Positions 52,806 through 61,591 of a stretch of DNA of 64,000 nucleotides are shown piece after piece. The first letter of the stretch is position 1; every line of letters begins with the position of its first letter. Origin of the DNA: Nitzschia sp. DOCU1 (lineage: Eukaryota > Bacillariophyta > Bacillariophyceae > Bacillariales > Bacillariaceae). The stretch spans positions 186,001-250,000 of the forward strand of contig OX595990.1 in assembly GCA_951394045.1 (NCBI GenBank), written 5' to 3'. The position numbers were made by a program, and so were the translations under genes. Below the pieces are notes generated by a model that was not told the DNA's origin, searched no databases, and saw only the letters and a list, made by a program, of their open reading frames with translations.

Positions 52806-53345
52806 TTACCTTCCAAACGTGGCCGTCAAGAATCCTCGTGCCAAGACTCCAGCACCGAACATGTAAAATTGCGACACGCAAGGTGTCGTCGATTCCTCAA
52901 TGCCCAACGTTTCGACCGGCAAGGCACTGACACAGAAAATGTATCGATGATCGCCATGTCCTGGAGGTGGAGCGGCTCCACAAAATCCAGCAAAACCGGC
53001 ATCATTCTTGAGCATTTTGGCACCCTCTGGCAATTGTGTGCCGTCTGGATTGCCAGCACCGGTTGGTAGACTAGTGCATGACGCAGGAATATCGTAGACG
53101 ACCCAATGCCAAAATCCCGAAACCGTAGGAGCATCTGGATCATAGCATGTGACCACAAAGGACTTGGTATCGGCAGGTGCCCCCTCCCATGACAGCGAGG
53201 GCGACAAGTCTTCGCCACCTTCGACCCCGAACGCTTTGGAGAGTTGTGGAGCTTTCATGGTTCCACCATTTTCAATATCCGTCGAAGTCAACGTAAAGGT
53301 GGGCGCTTCAGGAAGAAAATCGTAAGGATTGGGAGCTCCGGGCAT
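52806..53345 (-). CDS. PEBP-family protein (YbhB/YbcL type)
   Basis: 179 residues from minus-strand ATG 53345. Phosphatidylethanolamine-binding-like fold: FTLTSTDIENGG at the start, GEDLSPSLSW, then the anion-pocket motifs YDPDAP and GFWHWVVYDIP, and later GAAPPPGHGDHRYIFCV, which is the classic PPxGxHxY segment of the bacterial-type YbhB group. Such proteins bind phosphorylated or lipid ligands; some inhibit kinases or proteases. An in-frame ATG further upstream (53519) would add 58 residues including a hydrophobic stretch, so a targeting leader is possible; the start chosen gives the usual family length. Confidence 0.85.
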   Translation of the reverse strand: MPGAPNPYDFLPEAPTFTLTSTDIENGGTMKAPQLSKAFGVEGGEDLSPSLSWEGAPADTKSFVVTCYDPDAPTVSGFWHWVVYDIPASCTSLPTGAGNPDGTQLPEGAKMLKNDAGFAGFCGAAPPPGHGDHRYIFCVSALPVETLGIEESTTPCVSQFYMFGAGVLARGFLTATFGR

Positions 53346-53720
53346 GTTTGATAGTGGATGATAGTGGAGAGTAGTTAGGGTGTTTGTTATCCAACAGAGT
53401 AGAGTAACAGAAGTAAGTGAAATGGATCTTGCCTTCCTCATCGCAATCCATCGCATTCCCATTTGGCATCGCGAGAGATCTTTTTCGTACCACCCTGCTG
53501 GCCGGCTGACGTATGCCATGGTTCATTCACGAGTTTGTTCGTGTAGGATGACGTGCACACATGGCGAACACAACGCGAATATGTACCTACCGTTCCCATG
53601 CGCTCTTTGGCCACAAAAAGATATCTTCTTTTGGCTGTCAACTCTCTTGAAGAGGAGTTGTTGCCAAAGCTACGACCATTCTAAAAGTGTTTGTGCCGTC
53701 CAAACATTGTTTCAATAACG
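53346..53720. other. Divergent promoter region
   Basis: Lies between the minus-strand PEBP gene and the plus-strand glutathione transferase gene, so it should hold both promoters. No distinct element recognised. Confidence 0.4.
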
Positions 53721-54851
53721 ATGAAGAGCCCTGCTAGTCTACTACTGCTGTTGCTGTCGTGGTCGACCACGGCGCAAGCCTTTATTGTACTGCATCCGTC
53801 GCCTTCCAAACGTCACCGCCTCCACGTAGTCGACAAGGGCTTTAACTTGTTGGAGATTGCTTCCAAGGTCGTTCCACAAGGTCGAATTGTTCAAACTGCC
53901 AAGGAATCTTGGAAGTTTCTATGGCAACGTTTCATGGTCGAATTGGCTCCCCAGACCAAAACGGGCAGTTATCAACGTCCGACATATACCTTTGGTGGCA
54001 CATTAGGATCCAATCAATTTCCCATCGAAGGCAATCAACGTTATCATGTCTATGTAGGTAATCCATGCCCTTGGTGTCATCGGGTACGATTAGTAGTGGA
54101 ACTATTGGGTTTGCATGACCAAGTCGGCATGACGCGTTTGATCGATGATCCCCTGAAAGCCAGTCGCGGAGGATGGATTTTTGACATGCCGCCCCCACAA
54201 GCTCCTTCTGTCGTAGATTTACGACAATTGTATGAATTGTGTCAACCTGGATATTCTGGACGTTGTACGGCGCCTCTCTTGGTGGATTGGAAGACTCGCA
54301 CCATTGTATCGAATGAATCCAAAGATATCGTTCGCATGTTACCTCTCTTACTTGACACACCTTCTTTGGAACTGTGTCCCGCCGCTTTGCAAACTCGCAT
54401 TGACGACACGAATGAGTGGATTTATCGACACATTAATAATGGCGTCTATCAATGTGGATTTGCCACTACTCAAATAGCCTACGATCAAGCCTCGGTACTG
54501 GTTCGACAAGGTTTGGACAAGTGTGAAGAATTGTTGTCCAAACAACCGTTTCTTTGTGGCAATGCCTTTACCGAGTCGGATGTCATGTTACTTCCAACAA
54601 TGTTGCGATTTGATGCCGTCTATGCTCCCTTGTTTGGGGCTGGAGGATCTCGGCATTGGCGTTTGGCCTGCGATTATCCTCATGTGTGGAAATGGTTGAA
54701 ACGTTGTTGGAAGGACGTCCCAGGTGTTTCGACTTCGATTGAATTGGACGATGCCTGTCAATCCTATTACAAACAATTGTTTCCACTCAATCCAGGAGGA
54801 ATTGTACCCTCGGCACCTTTGACGGCGCGTGTGTTGGGTCTGGAAGACTAA
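53721..54851 (+). CDS. Xi-class glutathione transferase (glutathionyl-hydroquinone reductase), plastid-targeted
   Basis: 376 residues from ATG 53721. Xi-class GSTs (ECM4/YqjG) use a Cys to reduce glutathionyl-hydroquinones and related conjugates. The signature NPCPWCHRVR (residues ~114-123) includes the catalytic Cys in CPWC. TRTIVSNESKDIVRML matches the IVNNES-SDI segment, and the all-helical C-terminal domain carries NEWIYRHINNGVYQCGFA and the conserved FVCGxxxTxADIRL region, here as FLCGNAFTESDVMLL. The N-terminus is a signal peptide ending TTAQAF, an AXAF motif like the ASAFAP site that directs diatom proteins to the plastid, followed by a basic Ser-rich transit segment. Confidence 0.9.
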   Translation: MKSPASLLLLLLSWSTTAQAFIVLHPSPSKRHRLHVVDKGFNLLEIASKVVPQGRIVQTAKESWKFLWQRFMVELAPQTKTGSYQRPTYTFGGTLGSNQFPIEGNQRYHVYVGNPCPWCHRVRLVVELLGLHDQVGMTRLIDDPLKASRGGWIFDMPPPQAPSVVDLRQLYELCQPGYSGRCTAPLLVDWKTRTIVSNESKDIVRMLPLLLDTPSLELCPAALQTRIDDTNEWIYRHINNGVYQCGFATTQIAYDQASVLVRQGLDKCEELLSKQPFLCGNAFTESDVMLLPTMLRFDAVYAPLFGAGGSRHWRLACDYPHVWKWLKRCWKDVPGVSTSIELDDACQSYYKQLFPLNPGGIVPSAPLTARVLGLED

Positions 54852-56693
54852 TGCGCCTCTTGCTGAAGAGAGACGCCCTGTATAAGAATATACGGGCGTT
54901 TGGAGGATGCCCCCAGAGAGGCGTATCGGCAACCTACGATCATTGCCTGTTGTTATGGTCCTGTGGAGACTGTGGTTGTACAGGATTCGTCGCTTTCTAG
55001 ACGCCGACGAGGCGAGACGGCTTGTTTGGCTCGTTGAGCCCTTCGCTTCTATGGACTCGTCGGTCAGCCAGAGGCCGAGACAGGTTTCATACTACAGATG
55101 TTGTCGGTGATTCATTTCCCATGGCGCCGGCACTGGGGCAGTAACATTGCAATACGACAAAAGAAGGGACATGGAGGAATAGTGGCAGTATGTTCGGTGG
55201 CTGGCCTATCAGGGTTTCCACATTCTTCACCTAACTTGGGAGGTTTGATCTCTACCTCTCGCTGACAAAGGACGCAGTCAGTGAGAAGAAGTTACGGGCG
55301 TTTGCTGGATTCCAAGGTGGTAGCGAGTCTACGCTGCTGTCTCGTTCAGGAATGCGCTGCTAGTCTTGACCCATGGGGCTGTCAAACAGACTTGCCAAAT
55401 GGACGGGATGCGAAATTACACATCATGACCACGACTACCGGACGCAGTCAGTAAGGAGCCGCCAGTCAGATAAAAGTGTATCGGCGTTCGGAGGATGCCA
55501 AGGTGGTGAGTCTACATTATCTGCTCTTTCGAGAGTGTGCTGCTACTCTTGACCTATGGGCATGTCAAGCAATACTTATTAGACTCTCTCTCGGCTTGCC
55601 GCAAGAGGCGCTGTTATAGACGTCGACGAGGCAAACCGACTTGTTTGGCTCGTTGAGCCCGTCGTTGCTATTGACTCTGGTCAGCCCAAGGCCGAGAAAG
55701 CTTTCATGCTACGTATCGATACCTCATTTTCCACGGCGCCAGCATTTGGGCAGTGATATTGCAATACTACGGACGACGAGGGGACGTGCGGAATAGTGGC
55801 GTAATGTTTGGTGGCCCATCAGCTTACCCACTCCAACAAAGCGTACTGCAATTTCTTCCGATAACTGCACCTAAGAAGTAGATCGGCAAATGGTGGTGTG
55901 AACGCTTCTCCGTGTTTCGTCATGACAAGGACATCTCATTCATCTCAGTGCGGTTCATGTTTGGATTGTCGTACTTCCCATAAAGTTAACATATTTTTAC
56001 TATATCGCTGTCTTGTCGAGACGATCGACTCTCGTGGTCCTGGCACCGGGATTGTAGTTTTCAGCTTACGACCCGCTCCAATCAACCGAGATCTTCAGAT
56101 ACGGCAGTATTAGATCGGCAGATACTAGTTCGAACACTTCTCAAAGTTTGCTTCCTAGCCTTGGAATCGTAGCCGACCACTTAGACCCTCAAGGGCAAAA
56201 CCATTTCCATGTGGAACATAATTAACCGGGGTGAAAATGACACGTGCTGGCATTATTTGAAAGCAGCCAAGGACACTTCTTTTGGAGGCATGCGTTCTGG
56301 AATGATAAATGGGTAGGCCGAACGGAAAAATTGCAAAAATGCATTGAGGATGACAACTTCACGAAACTTGCTGCCAGAGAAGCCTTTGTGCAATGACGTT
56401 GCGAATTGCGCGAACACGATTCAGATCCCCGCCGATGCATTTCGAAATGAGAAGAGGCAGGCATCATGGCGCTTCTCGATACTGCTTTCGAATGGCGCAG
56501 ATGGTAGTTGAGAGAGATGCCAATCGGTTCAGGTTACAAGGTATGGTAGTAGTATGAATAGATCAAGTCTGAACTAGTAGTCAGAAGAAATGGTCACTGT
56601 TAAAACTATAGTGAGATAAATCCAATTAGAACTATACATGAAGAATAAGACGGTAAAGATCTGTCCCAAGTCAACACCCCAATGTACCCGAGC
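54852..56693. repeat. Gene-free region with diverged direct repeats
   Basis: A ~215-bp segment at about 55000-55215 recurs at 55620-55832 (period ~619; shared CTTGTTTGGCTCGTTGAGCC and TTGCAATAC). A second pair, about 55285-55390 and 55475-55575 (period ~190), shares CCAAGGTGG, GAGTCTAC and CTTGACC. A third fragment (GGGCGTTTGGAGGATGCC) starts near 54893. The remainder has no supported gene; an 81-codon minus frame at 56222-56467 lacks any recognisable feature. Confidence 0.65.
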
Positions 56694-58052
56694 TTAGAAC
56701 AAAGCAACTACAATAGCGGCAACAACCGCGAACATTGTGTACACCGTAGACGCAGAGGCAGACTCTGGCTCGTCCTCCAGCTGAGAGAGGGCGGCGGCGG
56801 TGGTGCACTCCATGTACTTGTTGGTGGCATAGGTCATGTTAAATGCGATGATGTCGCGGTTCATTTGATCGATACAGTATTGAACATCATCAGCAGTGCT
56901 CGAGGTTCCCTCCAATCGTCGCTTCTCGAAGAATGCAACCATGTCATTACCGTCGCTGCTCTTGGGAAGGTATTCTCCCCTAGAGTTCAAAGCAGCAATC
57001 GTGTCAGCATGGAGCTGACGACGGTTAGGGGCACCGATGTTCCTGATGTCGCATTGCTCGTCGACAGGGCAATTGAGAGGGGAAGTAAGGTTGGCAACAG
57101 CGGAAACAAAAGGAGCGACAATTGAGTTCAGCAAACAGTCAAGGGCAGAAGCAAGCTCCTCGTTACAAGCTTCACAGCACGTATCTCCAACACGGCAAGC
57201 GGACTCGAGAAAGTTGTCTAAGAGCGAACAATCTTGAAGATCGTCATCTTGGATCTTTTCGAAAATTCCGGCAATATTCGAGACATCGAAAACGTCGTCT
57301 TTGCTGTTACCTGCATCGAGCAGGTTAGAATCTTCAAAGTCTTGTTGTAGGGTGGTGTCGATCTCGTTGCCTTCGCCGTTGTCAGTGTCTTTGTCCTCTT
57401 CGTCGACGAATCCACTGAGGCAGGATTGACGAGAGCAGGATTTCGAACCTGTCAGGTCTTGAGAGTCCTTTTTGGTGTTTCCGGTCTCGAGTTGAACACA
57501 GTCGAACCACGCCTTGGTATTTTCAACCAAGCAGCCATCGAAACATCCAACAAGGCAGGCTTCGACTTGTTCAAACGTGTCGCGGCAGGTATCATCCCAC
57601 TTTACACCAGCGTTATTAAGTCCGTCCTCGCAACAGTCAACCAAGTCCTTAATATTTTCAACATTATCGACACGGGGCGCATTGACACCGGGGGAGATGG
57701 TTCCCTGATCGCGGTCCTTGCGATTAGGGTCCAAACATTCGTTCAAGATGGTACCGTCTTCGCCTCCAGTGGCGTAGTTCCAGTAAGGCTCACCATTACA
57801 CTCACGGAGGCAATCACGGGCATCATCGATCAAGTTGAAGCAGGCCTCGCAAGGCTATGGGTGTGAGGGAAAGAAGCAACGACAGAAGTTAAGAAAACTG
57901 CTTACTGGTTCAGTCGATACCAATGCTACTGAATACGAATTACAAACGTCTTTACTCACATTTTGGTTGGTTTTTGCGAGGATTCGGTGAATGCTCGTAT
58001 TAGCGTTGGCAAACGCAACAAGATTAAGGATGGTAACGGATTGGATCTTCAT
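56694..58052 (-). CDS. Cys-rich, probably GPI-anchored surface protein, copy 1
   Basis: Minus strand. Exon 1 58052-57960, intron 57959-57855 (105 nt, GTGAGT...TAG), exon 2 57854-56694; 417 residues, phase 0. A signal peptide (MKIQSVTILNLVAFANA) is followed by SIHRILA, then Cys-rich segments (CEACFNLIDDARDCLREC, LVDCCEDGL, ACLVGCFDGCLV, CSRQSCLSGF), an acidic stretch (FVDEEDKDTDNGEG), and a second Cys group (CRVGDTCCEACNEEL ... CLLNS ... CPVDEQC). The C-terminus (SASTVYTMFAVVAAIVVALF) is a hydrophobic tail ending the protein, as in GPI-anchor signals. No known domain. The paralogue at 59793 has the same intron position. Confidence 0.8.
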
Positions 58053-58903
58053 CGTTAGCATCAATATGATTTCTCGGGAGGGCAACAGTGGTGACAGATT
58101 TTATGAGACCCGATCAGATGCTTTTTGGGCATGCCCTGTTCGCATCACGGCTTGAGACTTCGATTTCTTTCGTGCGAGAAGCCGACGTTCTTCCATAAGG
58201 GCACATATACAATGTTTTCAAATAGCCTCGTTCCACATCCGAAACACCAACCATCAACCCTAAACAAGCCCGGTCGTAGCAACAAAACCCCGGTGTTTCG
58301 GACGAAATTAGAGAGGCCCCTAATTACGACATCCCCGGAGAATATGCTTCCGAGAGAATGTCGGGTTGATTTGATTCCAGCCTGCGCCATTTTTGTCGTT
58401 CGCGTTCTCCGCCTGGCCGACGTCCGAGAAAAGATCTGGGATCTTTCCTGCCAAGGGTACCTGGTACGGTCAGTATCGACAGCGGGGGTATTACCAGGTA
58501 ATATGATACACGGATGATCGCAGAACTACCCGCCGTGCTCAACAAATTTGCGGGCTTGTTTTCTTCCGATCATGAGATGCACCACTATTACTACTAGTAG
58601 AAAGCAGTTTGCTGTTTCCGGTTCATCTTGGAATTGCCCTTTCGCCAGAGAAATGCAGACTTGTTTGCGTCTCTCTAGACACTGCTTAGGTTTGAAGTTT
58701 ATTCAAAAGAACTACGACCTGTCCAGCGACCGAACAGTGTGATCGGCTCCTTGCTCTTGCACCAGATAGCAAATACCTGATACCTACGCATTGCACTTTG
58801 GAATCAGATTACAAGCAATGGTGTGTAGGAGCACCATCGTTTCTTCGCGTTTTATCTACCACGCCATTTGATATTTATATGGAGGATAGTCCGCCGCTTC
58901 ACC
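58053..58903. other. Intergenic, no feature seen
   Basis: Promoter side of copy 1. Short frames on both strands have no recognisable features. Confidence 0.4.
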
Positions 58904-59560
58904 ATGACAACGACAGCACGACAGATTGGTTTTTGTGAAAGTATCTTTGGTGCGGCCAAGGTCAGAATCCACCCACCAGCAAAGCTACAGCTTTGTCGGA
59001 AATTAGAAGACCTACGAGTTTTACCGCCGTTTCAAAGACAGGTAAACTTGCCATCGCGACAAATGGCGTGCTGGCCAGCGACCCCCCGTTTTGTTGGACT
59101 ATGGAGGTTGAATAACTATGGTTTTATTCGCCTTTTCATTGCAAACCGGTTCTCGAGAGGGCAAGATATCCATGCGACAATTGATCTTGTCCAAGAAGGT
59201 TGCTTTCTTTCCTGCACCCCCTGCCCTATCTCTGGCTATGCCACCGTACTACTCGTAGGTGCCACCGAGGACAGGGGAGACAAGAATGTCGCCAATGCAA
59301 CAACTCAGGGGCGATTTGTTGCTGCTACTCAATCGTGTCATCGAGCAACAGAAGCGAATTTGCGCTTGGAAACGAGATTTAATTCAACCGCAGGTAGTAC
59401 GCCAGTAGATCCTGCTGCTATCTCACGGGGGGCGGCCGAGCGTTTGGTGGGGGTCATCAAGTCAATCGACAGCCGCCGCGCCTCATTGCGGCGACGTTGG
59501 ATGTTTGCCGCCGCCAACCAGCAACTGTGGTTTATGCAGCATCCTTCAGTTTCGCGATAG
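58904..59560 (+). CDS. Hypothetical protein, uncertain
   Basis: A 218-codon frame from ATG 58904. It encodes basic, helix-like segments at the end (AAERLVGVIKSIDSRRASLR then RRWMFAAANQQ) but shows no known domain. Another frame contains a stretch that also looks protein-like (GDLLLLLNRVIEQQKRICAW, about 59310-59370, ending at a CAG|GTAGTA donor-like site), so the true gene may be spliced across frames. It lies between the two Cys-rich paralogues on the opposite strand. Weak support. Confidence 0.3.
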   Translation: MTTTARQIGFCESIFGAAKVRIHPPAKLQLCRKLEDLRVLPPFQRQVNLPSRQMACWPATPRFVGLWRLNNYGFIRLFIANRFSRGQDIHATIDLVQEGCFLSCTPCPISGYATVLLVGATEDRGDKNVANATTQGRFVAATQSCHRATEANLRLETRFNSTAGSTPVDPAAISRGAAERLVGVIKSIDSRRASLRRRWMFAAANQQLWFMQHPSVSR

Positions 59561-59792
59561 CGTATCGTTCTAGAGAGTGCAGAGAGGTCATGATGTCGTC
59601 GCTATTTCCCCTTTGGCGGCCCTTCTATCGACCGAGTTGTTCAAGGGCTGCCTGCCTCCCACGCAACTGACAGAAATAAGATCTATTTTTATGCAATTTC
59701 ATCTATTATAAATCTCACCTATGAAATACATCGAGGCGAGTCAAGCCAAGTCAACGACGTGAAATTCCAATCCCTTGATACCCCAAACCCGT

Positions 59793-61132
59793 TTAGAACA
59801 ATGCAACGGCGATCGCGGCAACGACTGCGAACATGGTGTAAACCGAAGAGGCAGAGGCAGTCTCCTCTGGAGCGTCCTGGAGTTGGGAAAGTGCAGCAGC
59901 GGTAGTGCACTCCATGTACTTGTTGGTGGCATAGGTCATGTTGTAGGCAATAACATCACGGTTCATTTGATCAAGACAGTATTGAACATCGTCGGCAGTG
60001 CTCGAGGTTCCCTCCAATCGTCGGTTTTCGAAGAAAGCAACCATATCCTTGCCGTCGCTGCTCTTGGGGAGGAATTGTCCCTTGGAGTTCAAAGCAGCAA
60101 TCGTGTCAGCCTGGAGCTGACGACGGTTAGGGGCACCGATGTTCCTGATGTCGCACTGCTCGTCGACAGGACAGGTGAGGGGGGCAGTAAGATTGGCAGC
60201 GGCGGCAACAAAGGGAGCGACGATCGAGTTCAACAAACAGTCGAGGGCAGAAGCAAGCTCCTCGTTACAGGCTTCACAGCACGTATCTCCAACACGGCAG
60301 GCGGACTCCAGAAAGTTATTCAAGAGCGAGCAGTCTTCAAGATCTTCGTCCTGGATAGTCTCGAAAATTCCGGCAATATTGGAGACATCAAAAACGTCGT
60401 CTTTGCTGTCACCGCCGAGAATAGGATTGCCTTCAAAGTCTTGTTCCAGGGTGGAGTCCAACTCGTTACCTTGGCCGTTGTCAGTGTCTTTGTCCTCTTC
60501 GTCGACGAATCCACTGAGGCAGGATTGACGAGAGCAGGATTTCGAACCCGTGAGGTCTTGATCGTCCTTTTTTGTGTTTCCAGTCTCGAGTTGAACGCAG
60601 TCGAACCAAGTTTGGGTAGTCTCGACCAAACAACCATTGAAGCATCCAGCAAGGCACTCTTCGACTTGCTCGAAGGTGGTGCGGCAGCTGTTATCCCACT
60701 TGACCCCAGCGTCATCAAGTCCCGACTCACAGCAGTCAACCAAGTCCTTAATATTTTCAACATTATCGACACGGGGCGCCTGGACACCGGGGGAGATGGT
60801 TCCCTGATCGCGATCCTTCCGATTAGGGTCCAAACATTCGTTCAAGATGGTACCATCTTCAGCTCCAGTGGCGTAGTTCCAGTAAGGTTCAGAGTTACAC
60901 TCACGGAGACAATCACGGGCATCATCGATCAAGTTGAAGCAGGCAGAACAACTCTGAAAGTATAAAAAAGATCGCACGTTAGCAATCACTTCTTCGGCAA
61001 GGCGCAGCTATATATTAACAACCCATAAAGTTACAACCGAACACTCACAACTTCTTGGGCAAGGATGCGGTGGATGCTTCCGGCCTTAGCAGAGGCCAAC
61101 GAGGCGAGAAGGGCTACAGATTGGATCTTCAT
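59793..61132 (-). CDS. Cys-rich, probably GPI-anchored surface protein, copy 2
   Basis: Minus strand. Exon 1 61132-61049, intron 61048-60954 (95 nt, GTGAGT...CAG), exon 2 60953-59793; 414 residues, phase 0. Signal peptide MKIQSVALLASLASAKAG, then SIHRILAQEV. Exon 2 has exactly the same length (1,161 nt) as in copy 1 and keeps the Cys pattern, with CSACFNLIDDARDCLREC at its start and a hydrophobic C-terminus SASSVYTMFAVVAAIAVALF. Differences are mostly single residues. Probably displayed at the cell surface; function unknown. An alternative long open frame on the opposite strand is not conserved in copy 1. Confidence 0.82.
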
Positions 61133-61591
61133 GGTGGAACAACAACGAATCGGAAGGTGTTATGCAGATTGGCGGATCTGGATTTGTGGGAGATGGCTGC
61201 TTGGCCGGCCGACCGAACCACACTCGAAATTTTCCTGGTGCTAGTAGGCGAGCGCGCATCGCCGCCTTTTTCGTCAAACTTCGTTCGTGGGGAACCTCAT
61301 TCATTTTGCATAACGTGTAGAGAAGAAAGGGGCTGCAGCTGTCCCTTGTGGTGACATGACATGACATAACGCGATAAGCATCTCTCTACGGATGGGCTCC
61401 AGGCCTTTCCGGAAATATCGTTTTACCTATTTGGGAGATCTAATCTAGTGCCTTTGAACCGAAAGGCCATTCGAAAACGCTATGGTGTTGCCACAAGAGT
61501 TCGCCATAGCGGCCCTTATTTGGAGGGGAATTCGATAGTAGCGACCGGGAACTTACCGAATGGCAGAAAGGGACTTTTCGGCACGATAAAT
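61133..61591. other. Intergenic, no feature seen
   Basis: Upstream of copy 2, with its promoter. Ends where the tandem repeat begins. Confidence 0.4.

Noticed and set aside
59775..60965. 396-residue plus-strand open frame opposite the Cys-rich copy 2 gene
   Set aside because: It is the antisense of a well-supported coding exon. The same antisense frame is interrupted in the close paralogue at 56694-57854, so it is not conserved.
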